DNA from: Diogma glabrata
Taxonomy: Eukaryota > Arthropoda > Insecta > Diptera > Cylindrotomidae
Assembly: GCA_963693315.1 (NCBI GenBank)
Contig: OY856188.1
Span: forward strand, 2,054,769-2,118,768
DNA: 64,000 nt
Direction of reading: 5' to 3'
Under the pieces are notes generated by a model that was not told the DNA's origin, did not search any database, and worked only from the letters and a program-made list of their open reading frames with translations. The position numbers and the translations under genes are program-made. Below, in pieces: positions 48,305 to 61,740 of this stretch. Position 1 is the stretch's first letter. Each line of letters starts with the position of its first letter.

Positions 48305-50990
48305 AATGAGATAATTTTTTTTAATTATAATTTTGCTTAAAAGATAATTATTAGTTTCTAAATGAAAATTTTTTTACAAATTATTCAATAATACAAAATT
48401 ATGTAAAAATGCAATTTGCAAATAACAAAAATGTCCGTTTTCATTCATAAATGTTTGTTTATTTGTCAAAAATAAATTACAAATTTATAGCATTTATGCG
48501 CCTACTAAGATGAAATTATCTCTCATTTTGTTAGAAGAAAAAATGACAACAAAGAATTTTCATAACGACAAAGCAAAATTATCGACGACAAGAAGAATTG
48601 CCGACAGTTAATACAAAGCCTACTGTTTAAATATCATAGTTTGTATGAATGGAAAATAAAATTACTGACAGCAAAAAAAAATTATCGTTGAAATTGTAAA
48701 ATAAACAAAATTATGCTATTTAAATTCCAAACAAGAATGACGTAAATAAATAACTAAACAAAAGCTTAAGAGATGACTATTAATATATTTGTTAGAATTT
48801 TTTTTAGCAGTAAAGCTCGCTAATATTCAACTCACTCTAGCAAAAAGAAAGTAAGTTAGTTATACGAGAGGAGAATAAAATGTTTGATTTATTTATTTTG
48901 TTTAACTAATTGGAATTTGATGAATATTAAATTTTTTTATTTGATTGTTATAAATTTTTATAGATAAGAAGAAATGTTGATAAAATTAACTGGAATATGA
49001 TTATTAGTTCAATTATCTTAAAATTATTGTGCTGAGAATTCAACTACAAAAATTTATTTTATATTAAATGATATGCGTCTTTATAAAACTTAATAGTAAT
49101 TTTATTGTAATATTATTATTTAATTTTTTATTACACTTGTTTATAGTTGAAAACTTAATTTGAAACTGAATCAAATGATCCAGATGAATTTGTCATTTCA
49201 ATAAATTATTAATTAAAATTACAACACAAATTTACCCAATATTTTGTAACGTTTTTTAACTGATGTAACGACCCATATTATCAACCATATCACGAATAAT
49301 TTGTAAAAATATTTTCAGTGATTAGTAAATAGTCACTAATTAAGTGATGTTTTTACATTGTTAATGAGTTGTTGAAAAAAAAAAATTGTTTTCATACACA
49401 AAAAAAACGCCCGTTTATAGACAGTACTAAAAGTAAAAATTAACAAACAAAATTTCAGAAAGCTGCAGATTAAGCGGCGTTCGTTTTAAATATAGGTAAA
49501 ACAGTGAACAATAAAACAATTTTAGATATAGGTTAATTTAAAAACTGCAATACTAATGTAAGTTAAAAGAAAAAAAAACACGAGAGCATATTTCAAATCA
49601 ATTTACATTAATTTCTTTGAGACATAATCGTGTTTTGTATGAGTTATGACACGATTGATAATTGCAAAATAGACTGCAATTAATATCCAAAACCAAACTA
49701 AATATCTCTTAATAATTTGAAAACGATAAACAAGATTTTGTAATAATTTATGTTATTGGTTTTTTTATGCAATCAACCCATATAGTAAAACGCATCATAA
49801 ATATTTAATGGATATATTTCCGCAGATGATTTAGCAATATTGATATTATAATTAATTATATATTATACCATAGCTATATTAAATTTATATGTATTATACA
49901 ATAATAAGATTTTAAGCTAAAAAAAAGTCGACTTAACTATTCAATCAATGATTTATAAACAAAACACCCACACTATAGACAGAAACATAACATAAATGAG
50001 TAGTTTTACTTTCAAACATTGCAGAATTGTTTAGAAAAATTATAATCTATTCATTTTGTTTTACATTTATTATGAAACCTTTGCTTAACTAAGATTAAGA
50101 AACAAAAAATATATCAATTTGTTGTAAAATCTTTTCTATTGACTGTAATCAAAGATCATTTTCGACATGTTATAATATTTTGAAATGAAAACCCATATAT
50201 ACATCTTCATTTAATTAAACAATTTTTTGTATGAATCAAATCAACATCTTTAGCTTTGAGTCTCACCACATAACTCAATAACTTTGAATATCCTCAGATA
50301 CCATGTTTTTACTTACTTTTATGGTTCATGAATTTTTTTTGTCGTTCACATTAAGGGATTGTTTTGCTTACCGCGGTTACCTTTTTTGCAACTTAGAGAA
50401 GGGACGAAAGTCCTTTTCGTTGTTTTTCTCTGATTTTCTTAAGAGCATGTATTTATACATACGATTAGCATATAATATATATGATTTGCATATATATATA
50501 CAAATTTGTATAAATTTTGTTGTAATTTTTATATTTGTTATTTATTATAAACTTATTAAAGATTATGTGACGTAATATAAGTGTGTTAATCATTACGAAT
50601 AAAATAAGGTTTGAGTTTACATATATTATTTATTATGATGATATTTTTTTCATTATGCTAACATTTTCTCACAAAGTCATATAACCTACAGATAATTTAA
50701 TATAATAAACGATAAGAAATATAAAAATGTTGTAAGTTGTACAAATCAAAATTTCTTTTCTCTTAAGATTTTATACATTTTGTAAAATTGAACTTGGTTT
50801 ACAAATCACTAACCAAATAGGGTCTCCAAATTGATTGAATTTTGTGTAATTTATGATTTAAACTTAAGTTTTCAATTTATTTATGTATCTGCTTGAGAAA
50901 TCCTATGATTTTTTGTTTAGTTTAAGAAATATAAATATTTTGACGAAGATAGGTATTGTGATTAATTAATTAGTTTATTTGACAGATATG
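48305..50990. other. AT-rich gene desert
   Basis: About 2.7 kb of very AT-rich sequence; no gene, RNA or repeat recognised. Confidence 0.45.
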
Positions 50991-50993
50991 TGT

Positions 50994-51256
50994 AGGGCTC
51001 AGAATACAAGTGAATCAAGTCCATTTTGTGTTTTTTTGTGCTACAAAGGTTTAAAGTTTATACTTTATTAACATTCTTTCAATAACTTTACTTATTAACA
51101 TTCGTTTAATTATAAATTAAATTTGTTTAACAATATGTGGTCCAGCATATGCTGAACAAATAACAAAATGCCTCAATATATGCCTGAACAAATTCCTGAA
51201 CTTATTCCTGAACAAAAAACAAAAAATGGACTTGGTTCACTTGTATTCTGAGCCCT
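50994..51256. repeat. MITE with ~34-bp terminal inverted repeats
   Basis: Starts AGGGCTCAGAATACAAGTGA and ends with the inverse TCACTTGTATTCTGAGCCCT, each arm reaching to AAGTCCATTTT. The 263-bp element is non-coding and contains a small TTCCTGAAC(A/T)AA tandem repeat near its right end. Target duplication is ambiguous. Confidence 0.9.
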
Positions 51257-51393
51257 TCAGTTATGAAACATTAAACAAATATCATTGTAATAGTATATTG
51301 TAAAACGAACAATAATAATGAATACTCCAAACTACGAATATGAAAGTTTAAAATACGAGCGTAGCAAGTTTTGCTTTTTTTCAACGATTAGTA

Positions 51394-52790
51394 ATAGACG
51401 AGGAAATAAAGCACTAAACCTAAGCAAATTGGCAGAGTAAGATGGATCGAGATGCGATTTTTTGCATTCGATTCAGGAAGCCATCAGGAAAGTTTGTGAA
51501 CATAGCCAATTTTGGGAAAAAATCTCTGGAGTACCTAGAGGCCACGGCGGGTTAAATACACCTCATCTCCTGGAACTTTCCATAAATTAAGCTCGAAATT
51601 GATCGAAGCTTGTTACTCGGGGGTTTTTGTTGTCGCTGAACACGAATATGATGTCCACTTTGACCCTTGGTGTACCTAGGACCCAGTGCAGGTATGTCTC
51701 ACTCATCTCCTGGAACTTTTCATAAATTAAGCTCGAATTTGATCGAAGCTCGTTACTCGGGGGTTTTTGGGGTCGCTGAACACGAATATGATGTCAGCGA
51801 TGACCCTCGGAGTACTTAGGGTCCAGGGCGGGTATGTCCAACTCATCTTCTAAAAATTTTCATAAATTCAGCCCGAAATTGATCGAAGTTCGTTACTCGG
51901 GAGTTCTGGGGCCGCTTAACACGAATATGACGTCGGCGATGACTTTCGGAGTACCTAGGGGCCAGGGCGGGTTATATACACCTAATCTCCTGGAATTTTC
52001 CATAAATACAGCAAGAAATTGATCGAAGCTCGTTACTCGGGGGGTTTTGGGGCCGCTGAACACAAATATTATGTCGATGATGACCTCTGAAGTATCTAGG
52101 GCTCAAACTCGTTCAGCGACACCAAAAACCCCCGAGTAACGAGCTCCGATCAATTTCAAACTAAATTTATGGAAAGTTCCAGGAGATGAGTTAGACATAC
52201 CCGCCCTGGGCCCTAGGTACTCCGAGGGTCATCGCCGACATCATCTTCGTGTTCAGCGACCCCAAAAACTCCCGAGTAACGAGCTTCGATCAATTTCAAG
52301 TTGTGTTTATGGAAAGTTCCAGGAGATGAGGTGTATATAATCCACCCCGGCCCCTAGGTACTCCGAAGGTCATCGCCGACATCATATTCGTGTTCAGCGA
52401 CCCCAAAAACCCCCGAGTAATGAGCTTCGATCAATTTCGAGCTGAATTTATGTAAAGTTCCAGGAGATGAGTTAGACATACCCGCCCTGGGCCCTAGGTA
52501 CACCAAGGGTCAAAGCCGACATCATATTCGTGTTCAGCGACCCTAAAAACTCCCGAGTAACAAGCTTCGATCAATTTCTAGCTGAATTTATGGAAAGTTC
52601 AAGGAGATGAGGTGAATAAAACCCGCCCTGGCCCCTAGGCACTCGTGAGGTTTTTGGCCGAAAAGTGGCTATGTTCACAAATTTTCCTGACGGCCTCTTG
52701 AATCCAATGCAAAAAACCGCATCTCGATCCATCTTCCTCTGCCAATTTGCTTAGGTTTGGCCTATTTTTGTGCTTTATTTCCTCGCCTAT
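51394..52790. repeat. 1.4-kb palindromic element made of ~140-bp repeats
   Basis: Outer arms are inverse copies: ATAGACGAGGAAATAAAGCA at 51394 and GCTTTATTTCCTCGCCTAT ending at 52790, with CTAAGCAAATTGGCAGAG and GATGGATCGAGATGCG just inside. Inside, about four direct copies of a ~140-bp unit (landmarks near 51527, 51667, 51807, 51948) are followed, past a centre near 52092, by about four copies in inverse orientation. Unit landmarks are GAGTACCTAGG, CATCTCCTGGAACTTTCCAT, ATTGATCGAAGCTCGTTACT and CACGAATATGATGTC. GC content is much higher than the surroundings. It encodes no protein I can recognise and most resembles a fold-back element. Confidence 0.9.
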
Positions 52791-52799
52791 AAAGAAAGA

Positions 52800-53820
52800 A
52801 GCATGTTAGCAATTTTCTATTCGTTTTTTAAATTTTAGCAACCAATTTATTTAATTTTAATTGTATGATTACCAATAAACCAAAAATGCTTAGATCAAAC
52901 AATATTCTCCTAATAAAATTTCATCCAACAAAGGTCTGTATATGCATGTATGTTTTTTTTGGAAATAGGCATAACGCATTTTATTTCTTTTCATTTTTGA
53001 GTGTATGTTTTCTGAAATATTTACGCTTTAGGGCGTAAAAAAGTAATTTTACGCAGTGTTATTTCATTTGGAAAAAATAGCCTGCTTTACACCCGATTAT
53101 TGAATCGTAAAATTGCATATTCGTAAAATAGTATATTATGATGCAAGGACGTAAAGCGAGTCTTGTTCGAAAAGGATTACGTCCGTGCGTCATACACCAT
53201 TTTTTATAGGCTGCAAGCAAAATATTTACAAAAAATTGTTTGATCTAAATCAAATTTAAAAATTTTCATAAATTTTGAAATAAAAATATGTTGAACAAGT
53301 AACCTTTGACTGAAATATTTGTTAATTTTAAAGAAATTATATAACTTTTACCGCATTTACAGCGGCATAGCAAATTAGTAGATGTAATTTAAATCTGTGC
53401 TGTACACACTTTTTATTTTAAAAGCTTGCAAATAACTTGATATCTAGGCTTACTAAAAATCAAATTTTTTTTAATTTAATACTTCACGTTGTGAACACCA
53501 TTGCAAATACATAAAAATCTTTGATTTCTACACCGTCTCATTTTCCCAAAAATTAATATACTATCTACTAATTTGCTATGTCGCTGTAAATGCGGTATAT
53601 GACAACAAAAAATAACAAACATTTTGATTGGATTATTTAATTTTGAATTGAAAAGTTGCTTTGATAAAAATTTTTATTTCTTATCTAATTTATACAAATT
53701 TAAATGTTTTTTACTTATTTGGACGTAACTACGACATCAAAAATTGAGGTAAAAAAGTGACACTTTACGACCATAAATTACAGTAAAAAAGTAACACTTT
53801 AGTATGTAGACGAATAAAAA
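52800..53820. repeat. Spacer holding a ~250-bp fold-back
   Basis: ACCGCATTTACAGCGGCATA (about 53350) is inverted at about 53578-53597 as TATGTCGCTGTAAATGCGGT, with arms of about 40 bp that include CAAATTAGTAGAT. The rest of the spacer has repeated GTAAAAAAGT(G/A)ACACTTTA pieces near 53750-53805 but nothing identifiable. Confidence 0.65.
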
Positions 53821-53824
53821 AAAT

Positions 53825-54243
53825 TTTGCTATCAGCAAATTATTCGAATGATTTTTGACCAAAAAATTACCAGAAGTAATATCCTAATGACGATGATCGA
53901 AGATCAATTATTTGCATCAATCTCAAAGGATAGTTGATTGGTAAAGCGTGACGCCATAGGCCGAGGACTATTATCAGTGCCACTTGCTTGTGGAGTTTGC
54001 CTGAAAATTATGAGAATTTAACACTGGTCGACGAAAATTCGTATAGAAAATTTTTCGCCAACATAACTAAATAATTGAAATAATTATCTTTTAACTAAAC
54101 ACATTTATTAACTTACAGATATTTATTAATTTATAATTTTTTTAATTCATTTTTACTTTCTGTAAAAAAAATAAAATATTCGTGATAGTTGTCCTATTAT
54201 TAGTGTAATTGAAATGTCAGAGCATTTAATTGGGTTGAAATCA
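53825..54243 (+). repeat. Interspersed repeat family R1, copy 1
   Basis: About 420 bp strongly similar to 61262-61684 in the same orientation: GATTTTTGACCAAAAAATTA, GTTGATTGGTAAAGCGTGAC, TGCCACTTGCTTGTGGAGTT, TCCTATTATTAGTGTAATTG. A more diverged part is inverted at 54585-54760. Non-coding. The name R1 is only a label for this list, not the R1 LINE. Confidence 0.9.
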
Positions 54244-54352
54244 AATACAAATATAAAGAAATACAAGATTATTACGAAAAGTTTTGTTTCTTTATATACT
54301 TTTTATGAATTATGCGTGGGCCTCATGTGATATCAGTTAATTATTTCAAAAT

Positions 54353-54927
54353 TAGACTGAAAATTTTTTGCCTTAGTTTTATTTTAATTTAAACCAATGA
54401 AATTCTCTAAAATGTAATGACATCATTCATTTTCACCAATAACATTTGAATTATACTAATAACAAATATTTATACGTCTGGCCTACTGGGATATTAAAAA
54501 TTATCATTCTAAGGTTGAAATAATTCACTGTTATCAAAGTAGACCAACGTATAATTCATAAAAGATATATAAATAAATGAAAAATGGCAAAAAATTTTCT
54601 AAACGAATTCCCCATGTTCGTTGATAAATTCTCATAATTTTTTGAAAAATTCCTCAAGCAAGTGGTATTGAAAAAAGCCCTCGGCCTATGGCCTCGTGCT
54701 TTCATCAATATACTTGCTTTTGAAATTTTTGGCAAAAATTTATTTCGAATTATCACCGCCCTTGGGAAATTAGAACTGATAATTTTTAATATCCCAGTAG
54801 GCCAGACGTATAAATATTTGTTATTAGTATAATTCAAATGTTATTGGTGAAATTGAATGATGTCATTAAATTTTAGAGAATTTCATTGGTTTAAAATAAA
54901 ATAAAACTAAGGCAAAAATTTTCAGGA
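54353..54927. repeat. Inverted arms enclosing an inverted copy of family R1
   Basis: The left arm at 54353-54515 (AACCAATGAAATTCTCTAAA ... ATACGTCTGGCCTACTGGGA) is inverse to 54775-54927. The loop (about 54585-54760) carries the inverted, diverged copy of the 53825 repeat, including CTCGGCCTATGGC. The overall order is repeat(+), arm(+), repeat(-), arm(-). Confidence 0.85.
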
Positions 54928-55137
54928 TAATTTGTTGATAGCATACTTTTTTGTGTAATATACTCACCCACACACACATTGGAAAATTCACTATCTTCCT
55001 GGAAATGTTGTACTGCGAAGTGCTAACATATTCCTTAGATATTTCATCTGTTTGAAAGACATAACCTGGATTGACAAATATTTTCCAATACATTGTTGAA
55101 AACAAATACAAACATTCATTATCATTAAGGAAAATAT

Positions 55138-55362
55138 TATAGTGGAGACGTCAGGTTAATTATAAAGAAAAGTGCATAATAATCTCGTAGCATATCGTAC
55201 AAATTATTATGAAAATATTTTACTTTATTTTTATTTGAATTATCATTGAGTTAAAAATGAAATTCTCTAAAATATTTGACCAATCTAAACGAATTTTCGA
55301 ACGGAACATCGACCGCAAATACATTACCGTGATGGAAAGTTCATAGTGGAGACGTCGGGTAA
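55138..55362 (-). repeat. Two copies of a conserved repeat terminus
   Basis: TAGTGGAGACGTC(A/G)GGT occurs at about 55139 and 55345 on the plus strand. Its inverse ACCCGACGTCTCCACTAT lies at about 61709, right after the second family R1 copy. This marks a probable element end. Confidence 0.6.
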
Positions 55363-55369
55363 TCTTTTA

Positions 55370-58300
55370 GCGTAGTATTTTTTCAGTTTTTTGTTTCTTA
55401 TAATACAGCCCAATTTACCTATATAGATTTTGTAATTGGTCTTGGCCCAGGCTTGGCCTCTTAGCTTTTTCTTACCCGGTTATTGAAATCTAATACAACT
55501 AGTACGATAAGTCACAGTTTCTATTGTCGTAGTAGAAAAACATGCATTCGATATAATTATCCAACTAGAACAAACATTTGAATATGATTACACACGGAAA
55601 ATTAATTAATTTCAGATTGTATTATGTAATTTATTTAAATGCCACCATATGGTGTAACACTTTTAATGTAGTTATTTGTTCTTATGGAAAATAGGAATAA
55701 CATTTCATTAATGAAGTTTAAGAGAAACACATTTAAATCATAATAGATTAATACATAAAGGTGTTACACAAAAATAACGGTTCTTTATCGAAATTTTGGC
55801 AACGATCTGGGAAACAAAACAATGTGATTTCAGTTTCGATATTCATTAATTAATTTTTTCACTTTCAACAACATACTTATCTTCCAAAAAATTACAATTT
55901 ACATAAAACCTCTCAATTCACTTTTACTTATAATGAAAATAAAATAAAGAACATTTTAAAAATGTTAAGAAAAAAGAAAGAAAGTTTAAAAAAATCATAA
56001 ATAAAAAAAAAACAAATAAAATTATAAAAGAAAAATGAAAAGAATTTAAAAGCGAAAACAAAAAGCAATGAATTAATTCACTGTCAAAGTGTTTTATTTT
56101 GTCACAAATTTTTTGTGGAATAAGCATTCCAGCAGAAAGTGGAATTAATTTCCAAATTAATTTTCTTTTAATTGTTTAGGTATTGGCGAATTGTTTGATT
56201 AATTGCATTGTAATGCAATGGTGATTGTTTTTGTGAATCTACTCAATTTAATTTGAACACGAACTGCAAACTAGTCTCAAGCATTTAAATATTCACAGTC
56301 ACAGTGAAGGTAGTACTTTTTGAAATGTACTAAACAGAATGTGCTTGTCATGATATTTTCATGAAATTTTTACGAAGTCATTAGATCAAAGCAACCATGA
56401 CAAAATACAAGATGAATGTTGAGTGTTATGAATGTTGTAATTTTTTAATCTAATAATTCATATTACTATCGTTTTTATTTACTATTGTAGAATAATATCA
56501 TTTTCAAGATTTTTCGTAAGAAAGTTTTTATCTCGTGGTGAACAAATATTCACTCAAAAAAAACGAAGTGTGTATCTTTTGTAGTAAAATATACTATTAA
56601 TGTTTGTTTAAAATATTAAATCTCATCTATGAATAAATAAATCAATCAATATCAAAAAATATTTCAATGTAAATGATGAATGGATTATGGATTGTGACAC
56701 CCAAGATAGTGTGGTCAAAGATACTTTTTGTTTACAATATTTTATTAATATGTTTAGAAATTTCAAGTTCATAGTGAGACTTAATTTGAGTAGCAGACGT
56801 TTTTTATTTTTTTTATTTCCAACCACACGGTTTTTGAAATATTATCAAAAATGTGCGTTTTTTTACAATTTATTATCAGCCCTTAATTTCAAAATGAACG
56901 AATTGAAAAATTCTTCAAAACTCACAACGGTAGAATTCCCAACAAATATTTAACGAAAACTAAAGCGATGCTCTAAATTCGACGGTGTAACAGAACCTAA
57001 GCGATTGCTACCTACCTAAGAAACGTGTTGTCCACCACACAGTCAAAGTTGGAAATTCTGTTATACCGGAGAGTATATAATTTTCAGTTACGGAAATAGG
57101 TATAATAGGTTACAGTATAAGAAACTCTTTTAATTTATTTCAAAAACACTTTCCTTTGTTTTTAATATTGTATACAGATTAAAAAATTATGTTAAGCTTT
57201 TGTTTGCTTATATTCAATTTACATACGTGTTGTCATTATCTTGATAATGATAAATCAAAAATGTTGAAAAATATGATTCATTATTACACCATAACGTGAC
57301 TATTATCGTATTGGTCCTGCTAAACATTAGTTTCTAATCAGACTATCGATAAAACATAATTGAATTAAATGTCTGTAATTAATTCGTACATTTAATTTTT
57401 TAACAAAAATTGAATAATTGTTCTAAGAAATTTTTACGACAAAACATTAACAAAATTATAATTGGAATGATGATTGCACATTATGTTGCGGTCTGATAGA
57501 TTTTTACTTATGTGACATAGAAATTTTTTTAAATGTAAAAGTGTTACACCGTTTTTATATTTTGAAGATATAAATTTTTGCGATATTTTGATATTATTTA
57601 CGCATCTAAGAGATAACAATAATTATTTTATTTTTATTTCTATAAACAATGAAAATTCAAACTATTGATAGAAAGTTTGAATGTAAAATGTTTAATCTTA
57701 CAAAAACTTATTAATTCCTTGTTTTTGTAAATTACAAGCATCGTTTACTATGTTAATTGAGAATAAATATAAACTGATGACAAATAAAAGCTTTCAGTCA
57801 ATGTTATCAGAAATCAGTTAATTGAATTATATGTTAAGCTTTCGGTAAGTTGCTAAAACAGTAAATTATACATTTCAAATATATATGGAAAATGTATTGT
57901 CATTGAAGCGAAGTTTACGAATTTGTTTAATAATAATTTAAAATAACAGGTTGGGCCGATTAGCTAATAAAAATCTGTAGAAATAACCGGTTGATGGGAT
58001 TACTGTTCGGCTTCTTAATCAACAATCTTTAAGTATTTGTGCTTGCTTTGCTGTTTGTTGTTGTTTTAGCGAAAAATAACTCGTTTGTTATGTAAACAAT
58101 TACATACACAATGTAGCACATGGTTCTCAGTCCCTTAATATACATTTCTATGTGTCTATATCTTAGAAAATGAGACACTTCATTTTAACTTTTTCAGTGC
58201 AAATTTTTGAATTTATGATTAGATGCTTGTCGTTAACACAAAACAACCAAATTATTATGTGATATAATCTTATACATCAAACTTAGTGTTGCAACTTGAC

Positions 58301-61261
58301 TATATTTGATATTGGCCGTCCATATTGACAACAGACATGAAATAAATGGAGTCATTAATTTAATGTTTTACAAAGTATCTTATTTTTTGAATTGTGGAAA
58401 ATGCTTTTTTTTGTTTGTCGTGCCAGAAAATTTTTCATTGTGCTAAGTTTGACATTGCAATTACCGCTATTGGTTTTAAATTACAATAGAACTGTGGATT
58501 TTGTTGTTTTTAGCTGTTATTTGTTTTTTTACATAAAGTTTTAGAAAAACCAAAAAAATCCATTTGAACTAATTTGACAAAGTTATATGCAGATGACACC
58601 TAATATTGAATAATTATATTTGTTAACTATTTTTGTATTTGTTGAAATGTGATTAGATTTCATGACAACCTTCGACATGACACTATTGGATTTTTTAATA
58701 CAATACTTCTAGAACAACAATTTTTTAGAGAAATCTATCCTGCAGAAATATTTGATATCTAAAACGTCACCGTGTGTCCAAAAAATTATAATATCAGACA
58801 GAAATCAATTTTCTTATTTTCAATTTTCTTTTTCTCTTCGGTCAGCACTATAAGTGTTTTTTCAACCCAATAAGCCAACATATATCTCTAAAACCTTTAA
58901 CCAAGCAAGTATTTTTGTTAAAGTTTAATATTATTGTACATACTTGACCTACACATTTTGATAATATTTTAGATAAACGACAAGTACAATTCGGACGATT
59001 GTCAAAGTTGACAAGAAGTGAAGAAGATGAATTCACCAATTAGGAATTCAATATAGTAATATCTGAATTTAAACAATGACATTGCATCTGATATTTACAA
59101 ATGGTATGTAAAGATTGTTTGGACTCATTTAGATGATTTAAAGGAATGAAACCATGCCACAAGACTGAAATTAAGATGTTTTTATACAAATCAATAAAAA
59201 AGAAATCATCTACTATGTGAAAAGTAACGGCGGGATGAGATGGAAACAAACAATACTTTTGGCGAATATTTTTTACTGTTAAGCTAACAACCTCACTCTT
59301 GCGTCTACGGGATTTTGTGATATACTAGTATTCCTCTACAAAATGACGGTAAGCAAATTGTTTTACTGTGCACGAGTAGAGAACGAAATATCAATGTTTT
59401 TAAAATCAATATACATCATGTGTGCTGTCTAGCCAGTGGGCTTGAAAAACACAAAAAAATTGTATTGTAACGAAATTTCGCATTTTTGTATTATAAAAAG
59501 TAAACTTATCAGTTATCATAAAACTAAGTATATTGTTCGTGTTTTGAATTTGCATAGAAAAACAACTAATTAAATACAATAAGCTCTACACATTGTAAAT
59601 GAAAGAAAGCGGAAAAACCATAAAAAATTCATTAAATTTATATAGTTAAAAGCGCAACTGTTGAAAATATGTACATATAACCGGTAAAAAACGGACATTC
59701 AACAAGTCCATTTTTTTTTTCTTTCATTACGAGAAAATTTACAAGACAAAATTTTGTATTTATAATAAAGCAACAAACGTAGTCATTTTTCGAGAATTTG
59801 TTGACCCATTTCAAGGTCAACTTTCCCTGAAACCACGTTAAATCAAACTTTAAACTTTAGAATTCATTTCTATTCTCCTTCATTCCACATATATTCATTT
59901 TTCTTTTTACTTTCAATGAAAACATAAATAATTTTTATTATAATTTAAGTATATATAATTTAAGTTTCACCGATATTTTGTATTCAAAATTTTTTTTATC
60001 CTTTAGAAAACCTTCTTGGAACAACAAAAATCACATTAATTCACTTTTAAGCAAATAAGTGCAAAACCACAAATCTCTATAAAATTAACTTATGCTAATA
60101 TAGCTTTATAAATATATTGAAAAAAAAAATGCAATCACCAACTTTTTTTCTATATTTATTTTAATCAGTTCTTAGTTTTCTCTTCCTTTTAAACTGTAAA
60201 AAAAAAAACTTTTTAATTAATTTTCTTCTTATTTAGCTATAATATTTAACACGATATGTACGATCTTAATACTACGATCGATTAACATTAACTGAAACAA
60301 AAAATCACTTATTGCATATGAAATGGATAAAACAAACAAAAAAAACTATAATAATTCGATACAACAACAAAATTAAGAAGTTTATAAACAACAAAAATGA
60401 TCAACAAACATAAGAAAGTTGAACGATTCACTTTTTATTTTCACATTGAAGTGGGATAAGAAAACTAAAAATTCAAACGATTAACAAAATTTAATGAGAG
60501 AAGAGTAAGCAAGGTATGTTCGGTAAAAAGAAATTATTACACTATTTTCCTTTTTTTATTTAATTAAATTGGTTTAATTTAAATTATAAAAAATATAGTG
60601 TAATGTAAACGAATATGATATTTTTACTATGCATCGAACTACTTTTCGTTAATTTAATAACAGGAGATCCACGATAACAATCTGTTTATGATAAAAGAAA
60701 GACTGGGAAACACAGTTAAAGTATTTGAATCAGTAATATTGATGAGCTTTTGTAGAGCTTTTGTTGCATATACTGAAAGGCTTTTAAATTGATATCCGAA
60801 TTTCTACATATTGGATTTACTCATAAACTATAAGTGCTGTCAAGTTGAAATTCTACAGTTATTAAATGTGTTTTCCCACGCCTGCTGATAACAAAAAAAA
60901 TTTCAAATATTTGTTTTTATCTATATTTTATAGATATAGATAAGACGATAGTAAAACAAGAGGTTTTTGCAAGGAATCGAGTTTGGTTTAGAAAAATCAA
61001 AAAAGATCAAAATATTTCAAAAAAAATTTCATTGATTTTTTTTTGTTTTCCTTGTTTTCCTCGTTTTTGAGCAATCGGTTAACATACATAAAAAAACCCA
61101 TAATGAAACACAAGACCTCCTGTTTTTTTAAGTCGGTTAAAAAACTAAAATAATTCAAAACATAAATTTAAAAAATAACGAAACTCAAAATCGACACATC
61201 CAACTCATATAACATTTAGTACGAGACTGAATAAAAAATATAATAACATTAACAAATGAGC
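55370..61261. other. AT-rich gene desert
   Basis: Almost 6 kb without a supported gene, RNA or repeat. Short open segments are low-complexity and lack motifs or splice context. Confidence 0.45.
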
Positions 61262-61740
61262 AATTAGCAATTTGCATTAGCAAATTATTCGGATGATTTT
61301 TGACCAAAAAATTACCAGAAGTAATATCCCAATGACGATGATAATTGGAATCAATTGTTTGCATCAATTTCAAAGGATAGTTGATTGGTAAAGCGTGACG
61401 CCATATGCCAAGAGCTATTATCCGTGCCACTTGCTTGTGGAGTTTGCCTGAAAATTAAGAGAATTTAACACTGGTTAAGGAAAATTCGTTTGGAAACTTT
61501 TTTGCCAACCTAGCTAAATAATTGAAATAATTATCTTTTAACTAAACACATTTATTAACTTACAGATATTTATTAATATTTAATTTATAATTTTTTTAAT
61601 TCATTTTTCTGTAAAAAAATAAAATATTCGATAGTTGTCCTATTATTAGTGTAATTGAAATGTCAGAGCATTTAATTGGGTTGAAAAGTTTTATTTCTGC
61701 ATAACTAACCCGACGTCTCCACTATTATATTTTCCATCAT
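61262..61740 (+). repeat. Interspersed repeat family R1, copy 2
   Basis: Same sequence as 53825-54243, followed within 30 bases by the ACCCGACGTCTCCACTAT terminus and CATCATGATAATGTA. Shows the order of modules near one end of the element. Confidence 0.9.
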
